The translations under genes were made by a program, and so were the position numbers. Under the pieces are notes generated by a model. That model was not told the DNA's origin. It did no database searches and saw nothing but the letters and a program-made list of their open reading frames with translations. From positions 1-6,931 of the forward strand of contig JBBRHH010000337.1 in NCBI GenBank assembly GCA_038222915.1: DNA of 6,931 nucleotides, in the 5' to 3' direction. Source of the stretch: JBBRHH01 sp038222915 (lineage in GTDB: Bacteria > Planctomycetota > Phycisphaerae > Tepidisphaerales > Tepidisphaeraceae). Shown here in pieces: positions 1-6,931 of the stretch. Within the stretch, counting starts at the first letter, position 1. Every line of letters begins with the position of its first letter.

Positions 1-2763
1 GTGGGATCGCCCGCGCAATACAGCTTTGGAACCCCCGATCGAATCGGCTGGCTGCGCGGCTTTTTCCTGCGCTTCCGGTTCGAGATCCCCGACCCCGCCG
101 CCACCGGAAACGTAACCTTCAGCGCCGATTATATTGGCGGCCTTCGCGCTTTTGTGAACGGCGAGGAAATCGTCCGAGGCCATCTCCCGTCAGGAGACGT
201 TGATGCCGCGGTAATGGCCGACGAGTATCCGCAGGAAGCATACACCCAAACGTTCGCGGAACTCTCTGCTGACGAGAAGGCAAAGTACAAGGGGAAGGAA
301 CCGCCTCAGACCCAGGTCATGGGCAGTGCGGACGAACTCACCCCGGCGGGCTCACGGCTTTACAAGTTGCGCAATCGAACCATCGATGCCCTGACCATTC
401 CCGCGAAACTGCTTCGCCGGGGAACGAATGTCCTCGCCATCGAATTGCGCGCGGCCCCGCTTCATCCATACGTATTGAAAGAATGGTTTGGATATCGAGC
501 GGTCGAGGATCGACAGTGGGAACATGCGCGTCTTTCACGCATGGAGTTGCGCAGCTCGTCCAGGGAAGTGCCCTCATCCCTGGTCCGTCCCGCCGGCGTC
601 AGGATCTGGGCCCAGGATATGACCCGGCGCATGTTCTCACCTGAATTCCTCGAGTCGGGTGCCGCGTCCGGAACGATCCGGGTGATCGGCGCACGAAACG
701 GAACCTACGCGGCGCAGGTCGTTGTCGGAACCGACCGGGAACTGACCAACGTGAAGCTGACCGCATCCGAATTGAAAAACGCCGCCGGCGGCACGTTAGC
801 GGCGGCATCCATCAGAATCTCCGGGATGAACCCACAATCGATGTCAGACATCAGTTCGCTGGGCGACGGCCGCATCACCGACGGCGAGAGCCACGAATTC
901 GGCGGCGGTGTTTCGCGATATGGCGATTGGACCGCCCCCAAGGCGCGCGCATTGGTCACTTTCGCACCTGAGACGCTGGAAAATAAGGCCGCTGCAACAG
1001 CAGCGCTTGGCCGCATTCAATACTTCGACTGGATCTCATCCACGTTGCCGCAGCGGATTCCGGCCAATTCCTGCCAACCGTATTGGCTCTCGATCAAGAT
1101 TCCGGCTGACGCCGCGCCCGGCTCATACCATGGCACGGTGCGGGTCGAAGGCGTCAATTTCGCCGCCGCCGTACTGCCGCTCGATGTCGAGGTCTTGGAC
1201 TGGAAAGTTCCGGACCCGCGCGACTTCCAGACGATCGTTGCCATCGAGCAATCACCATACGGCGTCGCAAAGCAATACAAGACCCCGCTCTGGTCAGACA
1301 GGCACTGGCAGTTGATCGAGGCCAGTCTCCGACAGCTGGGGCGGGCCGGCAATGATGTGTGGTTCATCCCGGTACTCCTCAATACCGAATTCGGCAACCG
1401 CGACGACTCGACGATCAAATGGACTCGAAAAAAAGACGGTTCGCTCATTTTTGATTGTGCCACGATGGATCATTATCTCGACCTGGTCATCAAGCACTGC
1501 GGTACGCCGCGCGCAATTTCATTCGTGGTCATGCACGGGTTTCAGGCGGCCGTCGAAGTAAACGTCCTCGATGAAAACTCCGGCCGGCACGAACGCTTGA
1601 ACATGGGCCCGGAAGTGCAGGGGCGCGAAAAATACTGGCAGTCCTTTGCCAAAGCGCTTTACCGCCACATGGTGTCCAGGGGATTGGATCAGGCGATGTT
1701 CTGGGGCTACGGCTGGGATCAGGACGGCGACCCGAAGCTCAAGACCATTTTGCGCCAATCTACGCCCGAAGTGTTCTGGATCTGCGGCTCTCACGATGCC
1801 AACGTGGCGATCCCGATTGGCAAGCCCGATCCTGCTTTTGTAGATCTCTACAAGACCACCTTCCATTCAGCCTATTGGGACGGCATTGAAAAGAGTGGCC
1901 CGGAGCCTTTCTACAGCATCGTCGAGAATATCCAGAGTTTTTTGATCGGTGGACAATCCCAGATGGGCTGGAAGCCACGTGACCAGATCGTCCTCAGCAC
2001 GCCGCGCGTGGACAGCGGCGCTATCGTTGTGAACGGAAGCGGAACCCCCTGGACCTTTAGAGCTTTTCCCGAGCGCGCCATCTTCACCGGATACCAGGGC
2101 ACCGGCCGCATGGGCGGCGACTACTGGGCCAAGTCCTATCACGATGGGTGCAAACACTCCGGCGGTGCGCCGGGCTTTTCGATTATGAAATGCCTGTGGC
2201 CGGGCCCCGACGGCGCTGAACCCAGCGCACGATTCGAGGCGATGATCGAAGGCCTTCAGGAACTGGAAGCGCGCATTTTTGTCGAACAGGCGCTCGACCG
2301 CGGAAATCTCCCTCCTGCGCAGGCGCGGCGAGTCACAGACCAGCTGGCGCGACATTTCAAGGGCACCTTTGCGGTCGGTCAGGACTGGCAGGCGCGCTCG
2401 AAGGGCATGTATCAATTGGCCGCGGAAGTCGCCGCACTTGTCGGCTTCGACGCGGACAAGGGTGAGTTCGCCCTCAACATCCAGTCGCAGGCGCACGCGT
2501 CGATCCGGCTGCAATTGCGCAACTGGACTGCCACACCACGACGATGGAAAGCGGAGACTTCGGAAAAATGGATCGTCCCTGCAAGTACCAAGGGCGCGGC
2601 CGAAGGGAGCGTGTCGCTCGAAGCGCAAATCAATGGCGAGTTACTGCAGCCTGACAAGCAGAGCGGCGGCACGCTGACCATCACCGATCTGGATTCCGGT
2701 CGCACTTTTCCCATAAAGATCATCGTCCGCACCGGAAAAGCGCCTCCCGCAACGCAGCCGTAG
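1..2763 (+). CDS. DUF4091/DUF6067-like glycoside-hydrolase-like secreted protein, 5' partial
   Basis: This gene encodes a large protein probably acting on polysaccharides outside the cytoplasm; the substrate is unknown. The reading frame is open from base 1 to a TAG stop (920 codons). The GTG at base 1 is probably internal, because the frame opens inside a folded domain and no signal peptide is seen. Residues about 10-160 look like a beta-galactosidase-type jelly roll: F51-V-N-G54 is the exposed loop, and about 137-156 holds an LLRRGTNVLAIEL strand typical of such domains. Residues about 181-400 form Ig-like beta-strands, including ARNG at 231-234 and APGSYHGTV at 372-380. From W401 to about 770 the pattern fits a TIM-barrel-like core. 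It includes MFWGYGWDQDGDP at 566-578, GGDYW at 705-709, and RFEAMIEGLQELEA at 744-757, which resembles the DUF4091 end signature. Residues about 820-910 look like a BACON-type beta-sandwich. The family call rests on motif memory. Catalytic activity is not shown. Confidence 0.7.
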   Translation: MGSPAQYSFGTPDRIGWLRGFFLRFRFEIPDPAATGNVTFSADYIGGLRAFVNGEEIVRGHLPSGDVDAAVMADEYPQEAYTQTFAELSADEKAKYKGKEPPQTQVMGSADELTPAGSRLYKLRNRTIDALTIPAKLLRRGTNVLAIELRAAPLHPYVLKEWFGYRAVEDRQWEHARLSRMELRSSSREVPSSLVRPAGVRIWAQDMTRRMFSPEFLESGAASGTIRVIGARNGTYAAQVVVGTDRELTNVKLTASELKNAAGGTLAAASIRISGMNPQSMSDISSLGDGRITDGESHEFGGGVSRYGDWTAPKARALVTFAPETLENKAAATAALGRIQYFDWISSTLPQRIPANSCQPYWLSIKIPADAAPGSYHGTVRVEGVNFAAAVLPLDVEVLDWKVPDPRDFQTIVAIEQSPYGVAKQYKTPLWSDRHWQLIEASLRQLGRAGNDVWFIPVLLNTEFGNRDDSTIKWTRKKDGSLIFDCATMDHYLDLVIKHCGTPRAISFVVMHGFQAAVEVNVLDENSGRHERLNMGPEVQGREKYWQSFAKALYRHMVSRGLDQAMFWGYGWDQDGDPKLKTILRQSTPEVFWICGSHDANVAIPIGKPDPAFVDLYKTTFHSAYWDGIEKSGPEPFYSIVENIQSFLIGGQSQMGWKPRDQIVLSTPRVDSGAIVVNGSGTPWTFRAFPERAIFTGYQGTGRMGGDYWAKSYHDGCKHSGGAPGFSIMKCLWPGPDGAEPSARFEAMIEGLQELEARIFVEQALDRGNLPPAQARRVTDQLARHFKGTFAVGQDWQARSKGMYQLAAEVAALVGFDADKGEFALNIQSQAHASIRLQLRNWTATPRRWKAETSEKWIVPASTKGAAEGSVSLEAQINGELLQPDKQSGGTLTITDLDSGRTFPIKIIVRTGKAPPATQP

Positions 2764-2826
2764 TTTCCGGACCGTCGTTGATCAGGCAACAACCCCGACC
2801 CGCTCCCTTTCACCTCACTTCTCTTC

Positions 2827-2832
2827 TACAAT
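2827..2832 (+). promoter_or_regulatory. Putative -10 box for a leaderless pdxJ transcript
   Basis: TACAAT differs from the sigma-70 consensus TATAAT at one base. If it occupies -12 to -7, the transcription start falls on base 2839, the A of the pdxJ ATG, so the mRNA would have no leader. The 30 nt before the ATG are rich in C and T and show no Shine-Dalgarno sequence, which agrees with this. No good -35 box lies 16-18 nt upstream, so the call stays tentative. A short stem (GTTG 2777-2780 with CAAC 2787-2790) in the same gap is too weak to call a terminator. Confidence 0.4.
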
Positions 2833-2838
2833 CCCATC

Positions 2839-3552
2839 ATGATCGAACTAGGCGTCAACATTGACCACGTCGCCACCCTGCGACAGGCCCGCCGCACTTA
2901 CGAACCCGATCCCGTCTGGGCCGCAGTACAGGCAGAGTTGGGCGGCGCGGATGGGATTACCGTTCACCTGCGTGAAGACCGCCGCCACATCAATGACCGC
3001 GATGTGGAGCTGCTCCGCCAGACCGTCCAGTGCAAATTAAATCTGGAAATGAGCATCGCGCAGGAAATTGTCGAGATAGCCATCCGCACGAGGCCGGCTC
3101 AGGCGACGCTCGTTCCTGAGCGGCGCGAAGAAGTCACCACTGAAGGCGGCCTGGATCTCTCGCACGATTCCACCCGCGTCGGCAACATCGTCCAGCGCCT
3201 CCGGGCGGCCAACGTCGTTGTCAGCGCCTTCATTGATCCCGATCCGCGTCAAATTGAATTCGCCGTCAAGCTCCAGTTCAACGCGGTGGAGCTGCACACC
3301 GGTGAATACGCCAACGCCGTCGCGGACCCCGCGGCGCAACTTGAACGCCTGACCAAGGCCGGTGAATTGGCCGTTCAGGCCAACCTGCGCCTCCACGCCG
3401 GGCACGGCCTGAACTATCGCAACGTCGTCCCGATCGCCCGAATCCCGAAAATGCAAGAACTCAACATCGGGCACGCCATCGTGGCTCGCGGCCTGTTCAC
3501 CGGATTCCAACAAGCCGTCCGTGAGATGAAAGACCTACTCACCGTCAAATAG
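2839..3552 (+). CDS. pdxJ: Pyridoxine 5'-phosphate synthase PdxJ
   Basis: PdxJ is a cytoplasmic TIM-barrel enzyme. It condenses 1-deoxy-D-xylulose 5-phosphate with 3-amino-2-oxopropyl phosphate to give pyridoxine 5'-phosphate, the last ring-forming step of DXP-dependent vitamin B6 synthesis. The 237 residues match the usual length (about 240). The N-terminus GVNIDHVATLRQAR (5-18) is the family signature, followed by HLREDRRHI (43-51), NLEM (68-71), TTEGGLD (100-106), ELHTG (151-155), AGHGLNY (187-193) and ELNIGHAIVARG (207-218). By alignment in the mind to the E. coli enzyme, the general acid/base residues H45, E72 and H193 correspond to H43, E70 and H189, so the protein looks active. The ATG is fixed by the conserved start. 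No Shine-Dalgarno site precedes it. Its neighbours are not B6 genes: dapA follows after 96 nt, so any co-transcription would be loose. Confidence 0.97.
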   Translation: MIELGVNIDHVATLRQARRTYEPDPVWAAVQAELGGADGITVHLREDRRHINDRDVELLRQTVQCKLNLEMSIAQEIVEIAIRTRPAQATLVPERREEVTTEGGLDLSHDSTRVGNIVQRLRAANVVVSAFIDPDPRQIEFAVKLQFNAVELHTGEYANAVADPAAQLERLTKAGELAVQANLRLHAGHGLNYRNVVPIARIPKMQELNIGHAIVARGLFTGFQQAVREMKDLLTVK

Positions 3553-3553
3553 C

Positions 3554-3590
3554 CGCAGCACACTTTTTTCCCCACCGGTGTGCATCTGCG
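3554..3590 (+). other. Bulged stem-loop between pdxJ and dapA
   Basis: Two bases after the pdxJ stop, CGCAGCACAC (3554-3563) can pair with GTGTGC (3578-3583) plus TGCG (3587-3590), leaving ATC (3584-3586) as a bulge. This gives 10 base pairs around a 14-nt loop that contains six T residues. The 8-bp palindrome CACCGGTG (3573-3580) overlaps the right side. No T-run follows the stem, so it is not a standard intrinsic terminator. It could protect the pdxJ mRNA 3' end or shape the dapA leader; function is an inference. Confidence 0.5.
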
Positions 3591-3600
3591 TTGATTCGTG
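3584..3600 (+). repeat. Short tandem ATCTGCG/ATTCGTG intergenic motif
   Basis: ATCTGCG (3584-3590) and ATTCGTG (3594-3600) are two copies of an ATYYGYG unit spaced 10 nt apart, followed by GCTAAA. From memory, short tandem units of this kind recur between genes in several environmental bacteria, but this window holds only one place with the pair, so dispersal cannot be shown here. The first unit also forms part of the right arm and bulge of the stem-loop. Confidence 0.35.
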
Positions 3601-3637
3601 GCTAAACTCTCGAACTCGTTCGTAAAAGTATTTCTTC

Positions 3638-3642
3638 AAGGA
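3638..3642 (+). promoter_or_regulatory. Ribosome binding site that sets the dapA start
   Basis: AAGGA lies 6 nt before the ATG at 3649. It supports this ATG over the upstream in-frame GTG at 3598, which has no such site and would add 17 residues not expected in DapA. It is the only clear Shine-Dalgarno sequence among the three starts in the window. Confidence 0.8.
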
Positions 3643-3648
3643 TTGATC

Positions 3649-4530
3649 ATGTTCAGCGGCGCATTTACAGCACTCACCACCCCCTTCCGCGAAGGCCGGC
3701 TCGATGAAGCCCGGCTGCGCGAGCAGGTTGAATACCAGATCGCCAACGGCATCGACGGGCTCGTTCCCGTCGGCACCACCGGCGAGTCCCCCACCCTCGA
3801 CATGGCCGAGCACAAACGCGTGATCGAGATCACCGTGGAAACGGCGGCCGGCCGCGTTCCCGTAGTCGCCGGCACCGGCGCCAACGCCACCTCCGAAGCC
3901 ATCGAGCTTCACACCTTCGCCAAAAAGGCCGGCGCAACCGCCTGTCTGAGCGTCAATCCGTACTACAACAAGCCGACGCAGGAAGGTCTCTATCGCCACT
4001 TCATCACGCTGGCCGACCGCGTCGATCTACCGATCGTCCTCTATAATATTCCAGGCCGCACTGGCATCACCATGTCGGCCACCACCGTCGCCCGCTTGAA
4101 CGAGCACCGCAACATCGTCGCCATCAAGGAGGCCACCGGCTCGCTCGACATGACCAGCGAAATCCTCTCCCTGACCGACATCAGCGTGTTGAGTGGAGAC
4201 GACTCGCTCACCGTCCCGCTGATGTCGTTGGGTGCGAAGGGCATAATCAGCGTCCTCTCCAATCTCCTACCCGCCCAGATCAAAAGCATCACCAAAGCCG
4301 CGCTGGCGGGCGATTTCGCGACAGCCGCCAAGATCCATCATCGTCTCTTCCCGCTCATGCGCGCCATGTTCCTCGACGGAAACCCCGCGGGCATCAAGTT
4401 CGCGATGGAGCATCAAGGCCGAGACACCGGCGAAATGCGCCTGCCGCTGTGGGAGGCCACGGACGATACGAAAAAACAGATTGCGGATTTGATGTTGCGG
4501 CTGGATGTGACGCGGGCGAAGCAGGCCTGA
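3649..4530 (+). CDS. dapA: 4-hydroxy-tetrahydrodipicolinate synthase DapA
   Basis: DapA joins pyruvate and L-aspartate-4-semialdehyde to give 4-hydroxy-tetrahydrodipicolinate, the first committed step to diaminopimelate and lysine, in the cytoplasm. The protein has 293 residues, the normal length for this TIM-barrel aldolase family. MFSGAFTALTTPF opens it as expected. GTTGES (42-47) carries the T43/T44 pair. NPYYNKP (103-109) gives Y106, YNIPGRT (132-138) gives Y132 and R137, and IKEATG (159-164) carries K160, the Schiff-base lysine. These sit one position below the E. coli T44, T45, Y107, Y133, R138 and K161, so the whole active site is present. LSGDD (181-185), GAKGIISVLSN (195-205) and NPAGIK (245-250) are further family motifs that favour DapA over N-acetylneuraminate lyase or other relatives. 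The start is chosen from the AAGGA site and from family length. The gene stands 96 nt after pdxJ. Confidence 0.96.
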   Translation: MFSGAFTALTTPFREGRLDEARLREQVEYQIANGIDGLVPVGTTGESPTLDMAEHKRVIEITVETAAGRVPVVAGTGANATSEAIELHTFAKKAGATACLSVNPYYNKPTQEGLYRHFITLADRVDLPIVLYNIPGRTGITMSATTVARLNEHRNIVAIKEATGSLDMTSEILSLTDISVLSGDDSLTVPLMSLGAKGIISVLSNLLPAQIKSITKAALAGDFATAAKIHHRLFPLMRAMFLDGNPAGIKFAMEHQGRDTGEMRLPLWEATDDTKKQIADLMLRLDVTRAKQA

Positions 4531-4535
4531 GCCTG
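4522..4535 (+). other. Small GC hairpin across the dapA stop codon
   Basis: CAGGC (4522-4526) and GCCTG (4531-4535) form a perfect 5-bp stem with the tetraloop CTGA, which includes the TGA stop. No T-tract follows, so a terminator role is not supported. It may be chance in GC-rich DNA. Confidence 0.25.
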
Positions 4536-4578
4536 ACGAACAACAGCGGCGTTGCTGCCCGCTTCGCGAGATGATGGC

Positions 4579-4606
4579 GGTAGTTCCGTCTCCTCAACCA
4601 ACTACC
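4579..4606 (+). repeat. Perfect 7-bp inverted repeat upstream of the propeller gene
   Basis: GGTAGTT (4579-4585) is exactly complementary to AACTACC (4600-4606) across a 14-nt spacer. It lies in the 133-nt gap after dapA, 57 nt before the next start. No T-run follows. Two overlapping palindromes, CACGTG (4610-4615) and GGTACC (4615-4620), come directly after. The repeat could be an operator, an mRNA stem or chance. No convincing -35/-10 pair was found in this gap. Confidence 0.35.
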
Positions 4607-4663
4607 CAGCACGTGGTACCTTCAGTAACGTTGTTCTATCACTCGATTTGCCACTCGCCGCGC

Positions 4664-6931
4664 ATGATGATTCGCACCCTGCTCCTCACCGTCACCCTCC
4701 TCGTCGGCCTCGCGCCACGGGTTGCTCTCTCCGCGGAGAAATACCGCGTCATCGACCCCCAATGGCAGGAAGATCAGACGACCCAGTTGGACGTCAAAGG
4801 CAACTGGGACGCGACCGTCACTTTCAATCGCGATCGGATCCGCAAAGAGGTGGATTCCAAATTCCCCCCACCCGAGCGCGACGGCCATTACCGCATGCGG
4901 ATGGCGGTCGTTCTCGAGAAGATGCTGGAAAAGTTCCCGGCTGAAAAGGAAAAACGTATCGGAGCGATCCAGGAGATCGCTGAGCACCTGCGTTATGTCG
5001 GCTATCAGGACGAGGCGGTGAGTTGGTATCTCATCAACCTGCGCGAAAATCCCGGCCGCACCGACGTGGCAGTCGGCGCACTCTCGGGCCTGCGATCGCT
5101 CGAGCGATGCACCGGAAAAGATTACGTGCAATACGGCGCGGATCGCTTCAGGACGCTCAACCGTCTGGGCGCCGTTCCCGACACCGATTGGACTGTACTG
5201 GCCGCGTATCGCAATCTCGCGCTATCGGAGCGAACCAAGGCGCGTTACATGCAGGCCGCCGCCGCGCTGGACGCAGTTGCCCCCCTGCTGGCCCAGGACA
5301 ACGAATGGCGCCTGGAGCGGGCCAATCTCTGCGCCGACGCTGGCCGCGCCGACCTCGCACTCCAATACCTGCACGACATCGCCCTCGACCACGGCGCTGC
5401 CACCAACCATTGGGAGCAGGAGCGCATCGCCCAGTTGTCTGAAGCACTCTCCACTTCGCCCGGGAGATTTGCCGGTGATGAGAATATTGCCGGCCGGCTT
5501 ACGGGGCTGCGCGTGCGTTCCTTCGAACAAGCCGCCCCGCTCATCGACAATCTGCTGCAGGCCGACCCGCAAGGCATCAACATCGGCCCGTGGGACAACG
5601 GCCTCTTTCGCTCCGTCTGGTCGGGCGTGGATCTGTATCTGCTTGCCCAGGGTCCAAATGCCCTGAGCTCGGTCCGCGAAACGCAGACGCGCGAGGCAAC
5701 CAAGGCCGCCAACACCTTGCGGCGCGCCGCCACACCGGCGGCGCTTCGATCGTTTTTCCGCCGATTTCCGTGGGCGCCGGCAGCGCAGGCCGCCTTGCTC
5801 GATGCCGGGGAACGCTCACTCCGCGCCGGCGAACCAGGTTTGGCACAACGCGATTTTCAGGATGTCCTCGCCCACTCCATCGATCCGGCCACACGCGAGG
5901 CCGCGCAGTCCGGCTTCTGGGCAGCCTTGTCGCAACTGCCAGATGCTGCTGCCCGGCTGGATGACGCGTTTCAAAACGTGAAGCAGGACGCGGCGTTTCC
6001 CTGGCTCGGCCAAAAACTAAAAGCCGGCGAGATTCGCGCCCAACTGGCCGCCGCAACCACGCAAGCGTCGCCCACTGCTTCCACCATTGCTCAGCTTCCC
6101 CGCAAGGACGTCACACTTGGTGCACGGGAAACAATCTGGCCTCGCTCGCTTCTGGAAGAAAATCCGTCAGGTGTGCTGGCGGACATGGCCGTTCCAACCG
6201 CCAGCATCGCCATCAGTGGGAAGCACATTGTCATCGCGGGCCCGACCATGCTCGCATGTTATGGCGACGATGTTTCCAAGCCGCTCTGGCGGCAGTCAGC
6301 GCCGGGAAGTTCGGCTGCGTCAGGCGAGCGGGATGGGGTTCCAACTTTCACTGTCCCCGGCGAATTCTCGCCCATCATTGCCAACGGTCGAGTCTATTCC
6401 CGCTGGGCCATGGACGAAACCGCCCACTATCCAACCACCGTCGCCGCCTTCGATCTCGCCACCGGGCAGATGGCCTGGTCCACCGGCCGCGATCCGCTCT
6501 GGCGAAACACCCGTCCCGTCTGTGATCCCACCTTCTCGGACAATCGCATCTACGTCCTCGCAGTTGAAAGCATCGAAGGCCGCGTGACCACGCCCACCTT
6601 CCTCGTCTGCCTCGACGCGGCCCGTGGCACAACGCTCTGGAAGCGCAAGCTGGCCGAACTCAACCCTGGCCTCCCCGTCTACTTCGAGACCCCTGCGCGG
6701 CGGAACAAGTTCAAGGATGACCAGCGCGTCGATCTCGCCACCTATGGCAACGCCGTCACCGTCGAGGATGGGGCGGTCTACATCTCGACCAACATGGGCC
6801 TGGCCGCCCGCTGCGATGCACGCGACGGCGCCGTCGAGTGGGCCCGGCCATATGCCCGATCGCGCCTCGGTCCAACCGTCGATACCGTTGTGGCGCGCTC
6901 CGGTTCCGCGCCCATCATGGCCGGGCAGAAT
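4664..6931 (+). CDS. Secreted TPR-like and PQQ-like beta-propeller (BamB-like fold) protein, 3' partial
   Basis: The frame is open for 756 codons from ATG 4664 to the window end with no stop, so the gene continues beyond it. Residues 1-24 are a signal peptide: R4, a hydrophobic core LLLTVTLLVGLA, and a likely cut after ALSA24, placing the protein in the periplasm or outside. Residues about 78-480 are mainly helical with TPR-like pieces, for example GYQDEAVSWYL near 113-123, AGRADLALQYL near 226-236 and a stretch at about 360-407. From about 490 on, at least four PQQ-like blades appear. Each has a V/IYV-type strand, a D-x-x-x-G-like turn and a closing Trp: W542, W605, W659 and W726. The fold is that of BamB and quinoprotein dehydrogenases, but no cofactor site is seen, so enzyme activity should not be assumed; a binding or scaffold role is possible. 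ATG 4667 is an equal alternative start. No Shine-Dalgarno site is present. Confidence 0.85.
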   Translation, partial: MMIRTLLLTVTLLVGLAPRVALSAEKYRVIDPQWQEDQTTQLDVKGNWDATVTFNRDRIRKEVDSKFPPPERDGHYRMRMAVVLEKMLEKFPAEKEKRIGAIQEIAEHLRYVGYQDEAVSWYLINLRENPGRTDVAVGALSGLRSLERCTGKDYVQYGADRFRTLNRLGAVPDTDWTVLAAYRNLALSERTKARYMQAAAALDAVAPLLAQDNEWRLERANLCADAGRADLALQYLHDIALDHGAATNHWEQERIAQLSEALSTSPGRFAGDENIAGRLTGLRVRSFEQAAPLIDNLLQADPQGINIGPWDNGLFRSVWSGVDLYLLAQGPNALSSVRETQTREATKAANTLRRAATPAALRSFFRRFPWAPAAQAALLDAGERSLRAGEPGLAQRDFQDVLAHSIDPATREAAQSGFWAALSQLPDAAARLDDAFQNVKQDAAFPWLGQKLKAGEIRAQLAAATTQASPTASTIAQLPRKDVTLGARETIWPRSLLEENPSGVLADMAVPTASIAISGKHIVIAGPTMLACYGDDVSKPLWRQSAPGSSAASGERDGVPTFTVPGEFSPIIANGRVYSRWAMDETAHYPTTVAAFDLATGQMAWSTGRDPLWRNTRPVCDPTFSDNRIYVLAVESIEGRVTTPTFLVCLDAARGTTLWKRKLAELNPGLPVYFETPARRNKFKDDQRVDLATYGNAVTVEDGAVYISTNMGLAARCDARDGAVEWARPYARSRLGPTVDTVVARSGSAPIMAGQN

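Noticed and set aside
1..3. GTG at the first base as the real start of the hydrolase-like gene
   Set aside because: The encoded N-terminus begins inside a beta-sandwich domain and lacks a signal peptide, so the true start most likely lies upstream of the window.
1867..2628. 253-residue open frame on the minus strand
   Set aside because: It lies fully antisense to the hydrolase-like gene, has no recognisable motif, and is the kind of long shadow frame expected opposite GC-rich coding DNA.
2777..2790. GTTG/CAAC hairpin after the first gene as a terminator
   Set aside because: The stem is only 4 bp and no T-run follows.
3591..3628. TTGATT (3591-3596) with TAAAAG (3623-3628) as a dapA promoter
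   Set aside because: The spacing between the hexamers is 26 nt, far from the usual 16-18, and no good -10 lies at the right distance.
3598..3648. In-frame GTG start giving dapA 17 extra residues
   Set aside because: The added segment is not a DapA feature, has no ribosome site, and the ATG at 3649 has AAGGA at good spacing and yields the normal family length.
3535..3999. 154-residue minus-strand open frame covering the pdxJ-dapA gap
   Set aside because: Its start is antisense to dapA and its end runs through the intergenic repeat; the glycine-rich product has no family motif.
4552..4944. 130-residue plus-strand frame starting in the gap after dapA
   Set aside because: It overlaps the signal peptide and helical region of the propeller gene in another frame and encodes a proline/arginine-rich low-quality product.
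4622..5131. 169-residue minus-strand frame opposite the propeller gene start
   Set aside because: It is antisense to well-supported coding sequence with a signal peptide, and shows no motif of its own.

Overview
The window is GC-rich, with G or C favoured at third codon positions. It carries four protein-coding genes, all on the + strand. The first and last are cut by the window edges. I see no RNA genes, mobile elements, CRISPR arrays or phage genes. The two flanking genes encode large secreted proteins: a sugar-hydrolase-like multidomain protein, and a TPR plus PQQ-like beta-propeller protein. Both types are familiar from the PVC superphylum (Planctomycetota and Verrucomicrobiota). Shine-Dalgarno sites are missing at two of the three visible starts, which also fits that group. 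My guess is a Verrucomicrobiota or Planctomycetota genome, but this is an inference from protein style; no phylogeny was run.

Layout: 1-2763 is the 3' part of a DUF4091/DUF6067-like, glycoside-hydrolase-like protein with an N-terminal jelly-roll domain and a BACON-like beta-sandwich at the C-terminus. After a 75-nt pyrimidine-rich gap comes pdxJ (2839-3552), pyridoxine 5'-phosphate synthase. A good -10 box lies exactly where it would give a leaderless pdxJ mRNA. A 96-nt gap then holds a 10-bp stem-loop with a bulge and a short ATCTGCG/ATTCGTG tandem motif. It is followed by dapA (start corrected to 3649, end 4530), 4-hydroxy-tetrahydrodipicolinate synthase, with a clear Shine-Dalgarno site. 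A 133-nt gap with a perfect 7-bp inverted repeat separates dapA from the last gene. That gene runs from 4664 past the window end (756 codons visible) and encodes a signal peptide, a helical TPR-like region and at least four PQQ-like propeller blades.

The two central genes are housekeeping biosynthesis: vitamin B6 from 1-deoxyxylulose 5-phosphate, and the entry step to lysine and diaminopimelate. The flanking genes act outside the cytoplasm. Gaps of 75 to 133 nt, each with its own structure, suggest separate transcription units rather than one operon, and no shared pathway links all four. I found no convincing evidence for a new biological system. The most unusual points are the predicted leaderless pdxJ start, the structured repeat upstream of dapA, and the domain make-up of the two secreted proteins.
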